Assembly (NCBI GenBank): GCA_949451655.1
Contig: CASTST010000005.1
Coordinates: 1 to 47,254 of the forward strand
Length of the DNA stretch: 47,254 nt
Source of the DNA: an uncultured Eubacteriales bacterium
GTDB taxonomy: Bacteria > Bacillota > Clostridia > Oscillospirales > CAG-272
Direction: 5' to 3'
The position numbers and the translations under genes were made by a program. Within the stretch, counting starts at the first letter, position 1. The number at the start of each line of letters is the position of its first letter. Below the pieces are notes generated by a model, which was not told the DNA's origin, searched no databases, and saw only the letters and a list, made by a program, of their open reading frames with translations. This document shows, piece after piece, positions 20,628 to 30,080 of this stretch.

Positions 20628-20996
20628 ATGGCTCGTATATCAGGTGTTGATATTCCCAACCAGAAGCGTGTTGAGATTGCATTGACCTATATCTACGGAA
20701 TCGGACTGAAAAGTTCCAAGGATATTCTTGCAAAAACCGGCATCAACCCCGACACACGCGCAAAGGACCTGACTGAGGAAGAAATTGCAAAGCTGCGTGA
20801 TGAAATCGAAAACAACTACACAGTAGAAGGTGAACTTCGCCGTGAGGTTGCACTGAACATCAAGCGTTTGGTAGAAATCAACTGCTACCGCGGTATCCGG
20901 CACAGAAAAGGCCTTCCCGTACGTGGACAGAGGACCAAAACCAATGCAAGAACCAGAAAGGGTCCGGCAAAGACCATCGCCAATAAGAAGAAGTAA
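20628..20996 (+). CDS. rpsM: 30S ribosomal protein S13
   Basis: [34 protein letters not shown]. Confidence 0.98.
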   Translation: MARISGVDIPNQKRVEIALTYIYGIGLKSSKDILAKTGINPDTRAKDLTEEEIAKLRDEIENNYTVEGELRREVALNIKRLVEINCYRGIRHRKGLPVRGQRTKTNARTRKGPAKTIANKKK

Positions 20997-21013
20997 AGGA
21001 GTGAGCTGATTTC

Positions 21014-21406
21014 ATGGCAAATGTAAAGAAAACGATCAAGAAGCGCCGCGACCGTAAAAACATTGAAAGCGGGGCCGCACATATCCGCTCCAGCTTCAAC
21101 AATACGATCATCACCATCACAGACCTGCACGGAAACGCAGTTTCCTGGGCGTCTGCTGGTGAAATGGGATTCAAAGGTTCCAGAAAATCCACACCGTACG
21201 CAGCGCAGACTGCAGCAGAAACTGCAGCAAAGCTGGCTATGGAGCATGGAATGAAAACGGTAGAGGTATACGTAAAGGGTCCTGGAAGCGGACGTGAGGC
21301 TGCAATCCGTGCATTGCAGACAACCGGCTTGAACATTACCCTGATCAAAGACGTAACACCCATCCCGCATAACGGTTGCCGCCCTCCGAAGCGCCGCCGT
21401 GTATAA
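21014..21406 (+). CDS. rpsK: 30S ribosomal protein S11
   Basis: [42 protein letters not shown]. Confidence 0.98.
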   Translation: MANVKKTIKKRRDRKNIESGAAHIRSSFNNTIITITDLHGNAVSWASAGEMGFKGSRKSTPYAAQTAAETAAKLAMEHGMKTVEVYVKGPGSGREAAIRALQTTGLNITLIKDVTPIPHNGCRPPKRRRV

Positions 21407-21427
21407 CCTTTAAGGAGGAAGAATTTA

Positions 21428-22054
21428 ATGGCAAGATATACAGGACCTTCCTGCAAGCTCTGCCGCAGAGAAGGAAAGAAGCTGTTCCTGAAGGGAGACC
21501 GTTGTCTCTCTGACAAATGTGCAGTATCCAGACGTGCAACTGTTCCCGGTCAGCATGGCGCAGGTCGTAAGACTGTAAAGGAATACGGCATGCAGCTGCG
21601 GGAAAAACAGACTGCCCGCCGTTATTATGGCGTACAGGAAAAGCAGTTTAAGAAATACTATGTAAAAGCGGATAAAAAGAGCGGTATCGCCGGTGAAAAC
21701 CTGCTGTCCATTCTGGAAAGCCGTTATGACAACGCAGTATACAGAATGGGTCTCGCATCCAGCCGTAAGGAAGCAAGACAGCTGGTTCGTCACGGTCACT
21801 TTACCTTGAATGGTAAAAAGGCGGACATTCCGTCCATTATCCTCAAGGTTGGCGATGTGATCGAACTGCGTGAAAAGAGCCGTTCCAGCGAGAAGTTCAA
21901 AGGGCTCATCGAAGACATGGCAAATGTAACCGCACCCAAGTGGCTGGATCTGAACAAGGATGCAGTAAGTGCTAAGGTGATTGCAATGCCTGCCCGCGAT
22001 GACGTTGACTTTGACTTCAACGAGCAGCTGATTATCGAGCTTTATTCTAAGTAA
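21428..22054 (+). CDS. rpsD: 30S ribosomal protein S4
   Basis: MARYTGPSCKLCRREGKKLFLKGDRCLSDKCAVSRR... Confidence 0.98.
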   Translation: MARYTGPSCKLCRREGKKLFLKGDRCLSDKCAVSRRATVPGQHGAGRKTVKEYGMQLREKQTARRYYGVQEKQFKKYYVKADKKSGIAGENLLSILESRYDNAVYRMGLASSRKEARQLVRHGHFTLNGKKADIPSIILKVGDVIELREKSRSSEKFKGLIEDMANVTAPKWLDLNKDAVSAKVIAMPARDDVDFDFNEQLIIELYSK

Positions 22055-22207
22055 TAACCTGCCATGCTGCAATGGTGCAAACGGCAGTGGTAGAAAAGCA
22101 GGAGTCAAGGCAGCTCCGGTGCGCCGCGCGTATATTGCAGCAGCGTTCCTGCCCTGTTTGATGGGGCGCAAAAGGATCAACGAATTAAATAATAGGAGGT
22201 TGTTACA

Positions 22208-23179
22208 ATGATCGAAATAGAAAAGCCGAATATCATGACGCTGAATATGAGCGAGACAGGAGAATCGGGAACTTTTGTGGTCGATCCTCTGGAAAGAGGC
22301 TACGGTATCACTTTGGGTAACTCCCTGCGCCGCGTTCTGCTCAGTTCCCTCCCCGGCGTCGCTGTTACAAGTATCAAAATCGATGGCGTGCTTCACGAAA
22401 TCTCCACTATTGACGGTGTAAAAGAAGATGTAACGGAAATTGTCCTGAATATAAAAGGAATTACGGCAAAGCTGCATTCTGTAACCACCAAAACGGTTAT
22501 GCTGGATATGACCGGTCCCTGTGATGTCAAGGCCGGCGATATCAAGCAGGATGCAGACATAGAAATTCTGAATCCGGATCATCACATTGCTACTCTGGGC
22601 GATAATGTTCGCCTGCACATGGAGCTGAACTTTGCCAGAGGCAGAGGCTACTCCTCCCAGCAGAGAAACAAGCAGTGCTATCTGGATGAAAACCAGGGCG
22701 TGAGTGCTCCGGTGGGCACAATTTTCACCGATTCTATTTTCACACCGGTATACAATGTGAACTACAACGTGGAAAACACCCGTGTTGGAAATATCACAGA
22801 CTTTGATAAACTGACAATTGAGATTTTGACCAATGGTACAATCTCGGCCAAGGAAGCGGTTTCTTTGGGCGCCAAGATACTCAACGAACATCTCAACCTG
22901 TTCGTGGATCTTTCGGACGAGGCGAAAAACGCTGAAATTATGGTGGAAAGCGTTGCAACTGTCAAAGAAAAAGTTCTTGAGATGACCATTGAGGAGCTTG
23001 ACATGTCCGTGCGCAGCTTCAACTGCCTGAAGCGCGCGGGCATTGATACGGTGGAAGACCTGATCAATCGGACAGAGGATGAAATGATTCGGGTTAGAAA
23101 CCTTGGAAAGAAATCGCTGGAGGAAGTTATCGCAAAATTGAATTCTCTCGGTCTTGAACTGAGAAAAGACGACGAGTGA
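22208..23179 (+). CDS. rpoA: DNA-directed RNA polymerase subunit alpha
   Basis: [38 protein letters not shown]-type N-terminus; [42 protein letters not shown]-terminus. Confidence 0.98.
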   Translation: MIEIEKPNIMTLNMSETGESGTFVVDPLERGYGITLGNSLRRVLLSSLPGVAVTSIKIDGVLHEISTIDGVKEDVTEIVLNIKGITAKLHSVTTKTVMLDMTGPCDVKAGDIKQDADIEILNPDHHIATLGDNVRLHMELNFARGRGYSSQQRNKQCYLDENQGVSAPVGTIFTDSIFTPVYNVNYNVENTRVGNITDFDKLTIEILTNGTISAKEAVSLGAKILNEHLNLFVDLSDEAKNAEIMVESVATVKEKVLEMTIEELDMSVRSFNCLKRAGIDTVEDLINRTEDEMIRVRNLGKKSLEEVIAKLNSLGLELRKDDE

Positions 23180-23216
23180 TAAACTGCCCCAAAAATAGTA
23201 TTGCGAAAAGGAGGAT

Positions 23217-23579
23217 ATGAACATGCCCGGAACAAGAAAGCTTGGCAGGCCAACGGCCCACAGAAACGCCATGCTCCGTGGAATGGTAACCTACCTGCTG
23301 GAGAACGGTACAATCGAAACGACACTGACCCGTGCGAAAGAAGTACGTTCCATGGCAGAGAAGATGATAACACTCGGCAAGAAAAATACCCTTGCCTCCC
23401 GCCGTGCGGCACTTGCTTACATTACAAAGGAAGATGTGGTGAAGAAGCTGTTTGATCAGATCGCACCCAAATATGCTTCCAGAAACGGTGGATATACACA
23501 GATTTATAAACTCGGACCCCGCCGCGGTGACGCTGCGGAAATGGCAATGATCAAATTGATCGACGAAGCCGCTGAGTAA
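23217..23579 (+). CDS. rplQ: 50S ribosomal protein L17
   Basis: [50 protein letters not shown]. Confidence 0.98.
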   Translation: MNMPGTRKLGRPTAHRNAMLRGMVTYLLENGTIETTLTRAKEVRSMAEKMITLGKKNTLASRRAALAYITKEDVVKKLFDQIAPKYASRNGGYTQIYKLGPRRGDAAEMAMIKLIDEAAE

Positions 23580-23585
23580 TAAGAG

Positions 23586-23621
23586 AACAGGACGCTTTCC
23601 GATTGGAAGGCGTCCTGTTTT
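23586..23621 (+). terminator. Rho-independent terminator of the ribosomal superoperon
   Basis: AACAGGACGCtttccgattggaagGCGTCCTGTTTTG. Confidence 0.85.
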
Positions 23622-23679
23622 GTATATAAAAAACGCAATTGGGAAATCCTAATAAAAATGGATGAATCTGGAGGACCCA

Positions 23680-24201
23680 ATGCAAAAAAGGTATAATTTA
23701 TGTATCATGCTTTCATGTGTTATAATACTAGCCAGTCTGTGTTTGACGGCAACCGTTTGCGGTGCTGCATATATCAATGATGAGTCAGCGGAAAAGAAAA
23801 TTGCCTGTATTGCTGATGGGAAATATAAAAAATCCGCATCTGTAGTACTCACCGAAGGGGAAAAGGCATTGCTATGCCGATTTGTCAGTGCGGAGTGCAG
23901 GGATGAACCGTATATTTGTCGGGTTGCCGCCGCGGCAGTGATTCTGAATCGAATAAAAAGCGATGGATTCTCAAATGGAGTGGAAAAGGTGATTTTTTCA
24001 GGCTGTGAATTTTCCAGTGTTCTAAATAATACACTTGGACAGGATATTTCTGAAGAAAACTGGGATTTGTCCATGCAGGCTGTCCGCCAAGCTATTGCCG
24101 GAGAGGATCCCGCCGGCGGCGCGCTGCATTTTGCCAGGGAAGGGGATGCAGCCATAACAAGCATAAGCTTTCGTGCCGGAGATATGGTGTTTGGTTGGTG
24201 A
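23680..24201 (+). CDS. SleB-like cell-wall hydrolase (spore cortex-lytic hydrolase family)
   Basis: GGAGG upstream of ATG; N-terminal TM/signal; LCRFVSAECRDEPYICRVAAAAVILNRIKSDGFSNGVEKVIF...AVRQAIAGEDPAGGALHFAR is typical of SleB C-terminal domains. Confidence 0.85.
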   Translation: MQKRYNLCIMLSCVIILASLCLTATVCGAAYINDESAEKKIACIADGKYKKSASVVLTEGEKALLCRFVSAECRDEPYICRVAAAAVILNRIKSDGFSNGVEKVIFSGCEFSSVLNNTLGQDISEENWDLSMQAVRQAIAGEDPAGGALHFAREGDAAITSISFRAGDMVFGW

Positions 24202-24440
24202 ACAAGCTTCCGATCTTACAGGAACGATAAAAGCCACCCCTGTAGGTAAGCATAAATGAAAAAGGTATTACGCTGCGCGGTTCCAAGGGATCTGGCACGA
24301 CGCACAAACTATATAAGGCTCCCCAACAAAGGGATTTCTGCACCGCACACCACCTTAAGCCCCCTTGTGTTGGAGCCACAGCTTCCCCCAATAAAAAGGC
24401 TTCCCAGCAAAGAGAGTTCTCACACTGCACCCAAAACTAT

Positions 24441-24665
24441 AAAGGCCCCCTTGTGCAAAGGGGGCTGGCTCCGCATAGCGGAGGCTGGGGGATTGTTTGC
24501 ATATACTGTCGATTTGTAGATTATTCAAATGATAGCAAGGACAATCCCTCCGACACGATCGTTGCGCTTGACTGTGCCACCTCTCCGGGAGTTCGCGCAG
24601 CGAATCTTCTCCACTGGGGAGGCTTTGGTTTGGAGGGGCTCCTCTTTGGTGGGGGGAGCCTTTTT
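24441..24665. repeat. Dispersed palindromic element, copy C, with degenerate half-units to its left (~24300-24440)
   Basis: AAAGGCCCCCTTGTGCAAAGGGGGCT ... GGGGGATTGTTTGCATATACTGTCGATTTGTAGATTATTCAAATGATAGCAAGGACAATCCCTCCGAC ... GGGGGGAGCCTTTTT. Confidence 0.85.
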
Positions 24666-24770
24666 CAGTCGGAGCCTGTTTCCATCGCTCATATTTATAC
24701 AAAGGACTTCCTATCTTCCTTACACCCGATTGTGCACATCAACAAATCAAGGCTGTTCACGGATTATACC

Positions 24771-24805
24771 TTGACAAGTACATTTATAGGATGTATAATT
24801 ATACA
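24771..24805 (+). promoter_or_regulatory. argC promoter with overlapping candidate ArgR (ARG box) operator
   Basis: TTGACA (24771-24776) - 17 bp - TATAAT (24794-24799); perfect palindrome TGTATAATTATACA at 24792-24805 covers the -10. Confidence 0.8.
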
Positions 24806-24879
24806 AATATACTGATTAAATAATCGAAAATATACATACGGACTGCATAAGCAGATCCAATAGAAAGCGGGTACATAAA

Positions 24880-25812
24880 ATGACAAAGGTATTTATCGAC
24901 GGAAAAGAAGGAACAACCGGTCTGCAAATTTGGGAGCGGTTAGCAGGACGGGACGATCTGGAACTGCTGGTTCTGCCGGAAGAACTTCGTAAGGATCCCG
25001 CTGCCCGAAAGGACGCACTGAACAGTTGCGATATTGCATTTTTCTGCCTGCCGGATGCCGCGGCAAGAGAAGCGGCAGCTATGATTGAAAATCCCGCAGT
25101 TCGCGTGATTGACGCGTCGACCGCGCACCGTACCGCACCGGGTTGGACATATGGATTCCCGGAGCTTTCCACCGATATCCGAAAATCTGTGGAAACTGCA
25201 TCCAGAGTCGCCAATCCAGGATGCCATGCCAGCGGATTTATCGCCCTAATCCGTCCCCTTGTGGACGCAGGACTCCTTGCAAAAGATGCCGCCCTTTCCA
25301 GTTTTTCCATCACAGGCTATAGCGGAGGCGGCAAGGGCATGATTGCCGGATATGAAAACGCAGAGCGGGATAGCCTGCTGGATTCTCCCAGACAGTACGG
25401 TCTGTCTCAAAATCATAAACATCTGCCGGAAATGCAAACCCTGTGCGGACTTTCCCAGGCGCCTGTATTCTGCCCCATCGTATCCGATTATTATTGCGGC
25501 ATGGAAGTCACCGTTCCCCTGTTTGCCGGCATGCTTCGCGGCAGCGCGGCAGATGTGCGGGCAGCTTACGCAGCACTGTATACCGGACCCATTGTACGCT
25601 ATACCGATCATGCAGATGAATCCGGGTTTCTCTCTGCGGGAAAATACGCCGCATGGGACGGTATGGAAATCTCCGTCCACGGAAATGATGAACGGATTCT
25701 CCTGTGTGCACGGTACGATAACCTTGGAAAAGGTGCGTCCGGTGCCGCTGTGCAAAGCTTCAATATTATGACCGGACAGCCGGAAACGAAGGGTTTGCGG
25801 CTGGGAGACTGA
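24880..25812 (+). CDS. argC: N-acetyl-gamma-glutamyl-phosphate reductase, short (type 2) form
   Basis: KVFIDGKEGTTGLQIWERL; IAFFCLPDAAAREA; VIDASTAHRTAPGWTYGFPEL; ANPGCHASGFIALIRPL. Confidence 0.95.
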   Translation: MTKVFIDGKEGTTGLQIWERLAGRDDLELLVLPEELRKDPAARKDALNSCDIAFFCLPDAAAREAAAMIENPAVRVIDASTAHRTAPGWTYGFPELSTDIRKSVETASRVANPGCHASGFIALIRPLVDAGLLAKDAALSSFSITGYSGGGKGMIAGYENAERDSLLDSPRQYGLSQNHKHLPEMQTLCGLSQAPVFCPIVSDYYCGMEVTVPLFAGMLRGSAADVRAAYAALYTGPIVRYTDHADESGFLSAGKYAAWDGMEISVHGNDERILLCARYDNLGKGASGAAVQSFNIMTGQPETKGLRLGD

Positions 25813-25849
25813 AATTACTCTAAAATATGTTGAAGTTGCAGGACAATTG

Positions 25850-25878
25850 TTGACTTATAGCGTGAAACAAAGTATAAT
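25850..25878 (+). promoter_or_regulatory. Putative sigma-A promoter for argJ
   Basis: TTGACT - 17 bp - TATAAT ahead of argJ, in the argC-argJ gap. Confidence 0.65.
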
Positions 25879-25912
25879 ATAAGGAAGGAATTTTAGAAGA
25901 TTGGTGACCGAT

Positions 25913-27127
25913 ATGAATTTTGTGTCAGGCGGTGTTTGCGCCGCAAAAGGATTCAAAGCGGCAGGGGTGCATTGCGGCATCCGGAAGAATAAAACAAAGA
26001 AAGATCTTGCATTGATCGTCAGCGAGAAAAAAGCGGCGGCGGCGTGCGTATATACAAGAAATCTGGTGAAGGGTGCCCCCATTGCAGTCACCAAAGCCCA
26101 TGTGGCAGACGGAACTGCCCAGGCGATGATCTGCAATAGCGGAATCGCCAATACATGCGCCAGCGATGGCATAGAAACAGCAAACGGCATGTGTCAGCTT
26201 GCGGCAAAGGCACTGAACATTCCGGCAGAGGATATTGTGGTAGCATCCACCGGTGTGATCGGACCGTCTCTCCCGCTGGAGCCGATTGAATCTCATATGG
26301 GCGAGCTTGTGGCAAACCTGTCTGCGGAGGGCAGTGGGGACGCAGCAACAGCGATTATGACGACAGATACGGTAAAAAAAGAGGTTGCAGTCTCTTTTGA
26401 AATAAACGGCGTGGAATGCAAAATCGGTGGCATCGCCAAGGGAAGCGGTATGATTCATCCCAATATGGCGACTATGCTGGTGTTCGTGACTACCGACTGT
26501 AATATTGCTCCTGAAACGCTGCAAAAAGCGTTGTCCGCGGACGTGGTGGATTCCTTCAACATGATCAGCGTGGACGGAGATACCTCTACCAACGATATGG
26601 TAACAGTCCTTGCCAACGGCATGGCAGGAAATACACAAATTACAGAGGAAGGTCCTGCCTTCACCGCCTTCTGCGAAGCGCTGGCGGCAGTAACCCGCAC
26701 CTTGTGCAGAATGCTTGCGGCAGACGGAGAGGGCGCAACCAAATTGCTGGATTGTACCGTTTCCGGTGCATCCGATGTTGCTACTGCGAAAACAGCGGCA
26801 AAAAGCGTTATTTGCTCTTCTCTTGTAAAAACAGCTATGTTTGGCGCAGACGCCAACTGGGGGCGTGTCCTTTGTGCCCTTGGATATGCCGGCGTAGATT
26901 TGGACGTAGAAAAAATCAATGTATCCTTTAAAAGCGCGGCAGGGGAAATTCCAGTGTGCAGGAACGGTGCAGGCATTCCCTTTGATGAAGACACGGCAAA
27001 AAAAATCCTTTTGGAAAATGATATACAGATTCTCATAGATCTGCAAAGCGGCGATGCCAGCGCCCAGGCGTGGGGCTGCGATCTTACCTATGATTATGTG
27101 AAAATAAACGGAGATTACCGGACATGA
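25913..27127 (+). CDS. argJ: Bifunctional glutamate N-acetyltransferase / amino-acid N-acetyltransferase
   Basis: MNFVSGGVCAAKGFKAAGVHCGIRKNKTKKDLALI...; autocleavage-type KGSGMIHPNMATMLVFVTTD. Confidence 0.96.
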   Translation: MNFVSGGVCAAKGFKAAGVHCGIRKNKTKKDLALIVSEKKAAAACVYTRNLVKGAPIAVTKAHVADGTAQAMICNSGIANTCASDGIETANGMCQLAAKALNIPAEDIVVASTGVIGPSLPLEPIESHMGELVANLSAEGSGDAATAIMTTDTVKKEVAVSFEINGVECKIGGIAKGSGMIHPNMATMLVFVTTDCNIAPETLQKALSADVVDSFNMISVDGDTSTNDMVTVLANGMAGNTQITEEGPAFTAFCEALAAVTRTLCRMLAADGEGATKLLDCTVSGASDVATAKTAAKSVICSSLVKTAMFGADANWGRVLCALGYAGVDLDVEKINVSFKSAAGEIPVCRNGAGIPFDEDTAKKILLENDIQILIDLQSGDASAQAWGCDLTYDYVKINGDYRT

Positions 27128-27990
27128 GTAGTACAAAGCCCAGCGCAGAAGTCACCTCCCAGGTGCTGATTCAGGCGCTGCCGTATATACAGAAATATAA
27201 AGATAAAGTCATAGTTGTCAAATATGGCGGAAACGCTATGATCAATGAGGAACTGAAGGACGCGGTCATGGGAGATATCGTCCTCCTCCATGCAATCGGC
27301 ATTAAGGTGGTGCTGGTGCACGGCGGCGGTCCGGAAATCACTGATATGCTCCGGCGGGTCGGCAAGAAAAGCGAGTTTGTAGACGGTCTGCGGGTTACCG
27401 ATAAGGAAACGGCGGAGCTTGTACAAATGGTCCTTGCCGGAAAAGTCAATAAAAGTCTCGTGGATCTGGTTTCCCGCAAGGGTGGCAGAGCCATCGGTCT
27501 GTGCGGTATCGATGCAGGCATGATCCGCGCCCGTATGGCGGACAGCCGGCTGGGATATGTAGGTGAGATCACCGATATAGATATCCGCCTCATTGCCGAT
27601 GTGCTGGAAAAGGGATATATTCCTATAATCTCCACTGTGGGCAGCGATGACGAAGGAAATGTATACAATATCAACGCAGACACCGCAGCGTCCCGGATTG
27701 CCGGCGCACTTCAAACAGAGTCTCTCATTATCATGACCGATGCGCCCGGCGTTCTCCAGGAAAAAACAGACCCCACCACGCTGATTCCGAAAATTTTCGT
27801 GTCCGATACTCTGCGCCTTGCCAAAGAAGGGGTGCTGGACGGCGGCATGATCCCCAAAGTGGATTGCTGTAAGGACGCGATCCGCCGGGGTGTAAACCGA
27901 GTGTTTATATTGGACGGAAGAGTGCCTCACTCCATTTTGATTGAAATATTTACGGACGCCGGACTGGGCACTATGTTTGTCGGCGGCTGA
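27124..27990 (+). CDS. argB: Acetylglutamate kinase
   Basis: VIVVKYGGNAMINEELKDAVMGDIVLLHAIGIKVVLVHGGGPEI; ATGA overlap with argJ. Confidence 0.97.
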   Translation: MSSTKPSAEVTSQVLIQALPYIQKYKDKVIVVKYGGNAMINEELKDAVMGDIVLLHAIGIKVVLVHGGGPEITDMLRRVGKKSEFVDGLRVTDKETAELVQMVLAGKVNKSLVDLVSRKGGRAIGLCGIDAGMIRARMADSRLGYVGEITDIDIRLIADVLEKGYIPIISTVGSDDEGNVYNINADTAASRIAGALQTESLIIMTDAPGVLQEKTDPTTLIPKIFVSDTLRLAKEGVLDGGMIPKVDCCKDAIRRGVNRVFILDGRVPHSILIEIFTDAGLGTMFVGG

Positions 27991-28023
27991 AATACTGAAA
28001 AGAAAGAAGTTGTTCTCGCTGTT

Positions 28024-29193
28024 ATGGAAAACATACAGGAACTGACCAATACATATATTGCAAAAACCTATAACCGTGCTCCCCTGCAACTGATCCGGGG
28101 AGAGGGTTCCCTCGTATACGATACGGAGGGTAAACGGTATATTGATCTTGGAACAGGCATTGCGGTAAACCAATTTGGCATTGCAGATCCCGCATGGATT
28201 CAGGCAGTGACCGCACAGCTTTCCTGCCTGCAGCATACCTCCAATATCTATTACAGCGCACCCGGCGCTGCGTTGGCGCAGATGCTCTGTCAGCGTACCG
28301 GAATGGAGCGGGTGTTTTTCTCCAACTCCGGCGCAGAGGCAAACGAGTGTGCCATCAAAACAGCCCGCAGACGGGCATACCAAACCTACGGAGACGAATC
28401 CCATAGCACCATTATTACCCTGCAGGGCTCCTTCCATGGACGCACCATCACCACTCTGTCCGCAACCGGACAGGACTGCTTCCATACGGAATTCGGTCCC
28501 TTCACCGGCGGATTTGTGCACGCCCGTCCCGGGGATATTGAAGACTTGCATCGTTTGGCGGACAGCTGCGGCTGCTGCGCCGTAATGTTGGAGACCATCC
28601 AGGGAGAGGGTGGCATCAACGTGCTGGATCGGGAGTATGTCCGGGCGGCATGGGAACTGTGTCAAGAACGGGATATGCTGCTGATCGTGGACGAGGTCCA
28701 GACCGGCAACGGCAGAACCGGCAAGCTGTATTCTTATATGCATTATGATATCACCCCGGATATTGTTACCACTGCAAAGGGACTTGCGGGGGGGCTACCT
28801 ATGGGCGCAACCCTGCTTGGCAGCCGTTGTGCAGACGTGCTTACTCCCGGATCCCACGGCTCTACCTTTGGCGGTAATCCGGTCGCAGCGGCAGGCGCAG
28901 TCAGCATCATCGAACGGATCGACGATGCACTTCTTGAAGCTGTGCTTCAAAAGGAACAGCTTATCCGTACCGCCCTTGCAGACGCGCCCGGCGTAATCGG
29001 TGTGAGCGGACGGGGACTGATGCTGGGCATCCGGTGCGAAAAGAAAGCTGGGGATATCATGTCCCGTGCAGCGGAGGAAGGCGTGCTGGTGCTGACCGCA
29101 AAGGATAAAGTCCGGCTGCTGCCTGCACTGAATATTCCGGATGATTTGCTGCTGGAAGCTATGGAAATTCTGAAAAGGGTGATTGCAGAATGA
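28024..29193 (+). CDS. argD: Acetylornithine aminotransferase
   Basis: YIDLGTGIAVN; FFSNSGAEANECAIKTAR; LLIVDEVQTGNGRTGKLYSY; ITPDIVTTAKGLAGGLPMGA. Confidence 0.96.
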   Translation: MENIQELTNTYIAKTYNRAPLQLIRGEGSLVYDTEGKRYIDLGTGIAVNQFGIADPAWIQAVTAQLSCLQHTSNIYYSAPGAALAQMLCQRTGMERVFFSNSGAEANECAIKTARRRAYQTYGDESHSTIITLQGSFHGRTITTLSATGQDCFHTEFGPFTGGFVHARPGDIEDLHRLADSCGCCAVMLETIQGEGGINVLDREYVRAAWELCQERDMLLIVDEVQTGNGRTGKLYSYMHYDITPDIVTTAKGLAGGLPMGATLLGSRCADVLTPGSHGSTFGGNPVAAAGAVSIIERIDDALLEAVLQKEQLIRTALADAPGVIGVSGRGLMLGIRCEKKAGDIMSRAAEEGVLVLTAKDKVRLLPALNIPDDLLLEAMEILKRVIAE

Positions 29194-30038
29194 AAAATTT
29201 TCTCACCATGTCGGATTTGCAGCCTAAGCAAATCCATGAAATTCTGAATCTGGCAGATCAGTTGAAATATGAAAAACAGCATAGAGTGGGACACCCTATG
29301 CTCCAAGGGAAAACGCTGGGCATCGTGCCGGGAAGTTCCTCTTCCCGCACCCGGATTTGTCTGGAAGTGGGAATGTATGACCTGGGCGGTCAGGCAGTGT
29401 CCCTGCCGGCAGACAGCCTGCGGGAGCAGGACGGATCCCGGATCCGGGAAAGCGCACAGTGCTATTCCCGTTTTGTGGATGTGATTGCTCTGCGTGCTCT
29501 GCCCCATACAGTGCTCACCGATTTCGCACAGGAAAGCGGCGTACCTGTTCTTAACGGAGCTTCCGATCTGGCGGATCCCTGCGGAACTCTTGCGGATCTC
29601 ATGACGATCCGGGAGCGGTGCGGATCCTTTAAAGGGCTTCGCCTTTGCTATGCCGGACCCACCGGCGCCGCGGCAAACAGTCTCATTGCAGGTGCGTTGG
29701 CACTGGGAATGGACGTTGCAACCATGACTGCGCCCTGTGCGGAAGAAACCGGCGCGCCCCTGGATTGCGGCGGCTGGAAGAAATTTGATAACCTTGCCGA
29801 CGCCGCAGCCGGCGCCGACGTGTTATATACAGGTCCCCTTTCTTCATGGGGAGAAATTGACAGCGCAGTTGTATCTGCCGGAAAACCCGACATGCTGGTG
29901 CTTCACAGACAGCCGGCAAAGCGGGGCGGCGAGGTTTCCGAAGACGTTTTTGCCGCCCATACGGAAGAAATTTACGATCAGGCGGAGAACAAGCTCCATG
30001 TGATAAAAGCGCTCCTTGTAAAGCTGCTGCTGCAGTGA
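29190..30038 (+). CDS. Ornithine-carbamoyltransferase-like protein with divergent active site
   Basis: 282 aa transcarbamylase fold signatures (PGSSSSRTRICLEVGMYDLGG; NGASDLADPCGTLADLMTI; LVLHRQPAKRGGEVSEDVF; AENKLHVIKALL) in the argF operon position, but HPxQ, DxxxSMG and HCLP motifs are replaced. Confidence 0.8.
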   Translation: MKNFLTMSDLQPKQIHEILNLADQLKYEKQHRVGHPMLQGKTLGIVPGSSSSRTRICLEVGMYDLGGQAVSLPADSLREQDGSRIRESAQCYSRFVDVIALRALPHTVLTDFAQESGVPVLNGASDLADPCGTLADLMTIRERCGSFKGLRLCYAGPTGAAANSLIAGALALGMDVATMTAPCAEETGAPLDCGGWKKFDNLADAAAGADVLYTGPLSSWGEIDSAVVSAGKPDMLVLHRQPAKRGGEVSEDVFAAHTEEIYDQAENKLHVIKALLVKLLLQ

Positions 30039-30080
30039 GGATATAAGCAGGATGGGAAAAGAAGCCAAAGAAAGGTGTAA

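Noticed and set aside
21425-23272. 615-aa minus-strand ORF opposite rpsD/rpoA
   Set aside because: Antisense shadow ORF over certain ribosomal/RNAP genes.
27115-28743. 542-aa minus-strand ORF opposite argB/argD
   Set aside because: Antisense shadow; no family motifs, plus-strand genes are clear.
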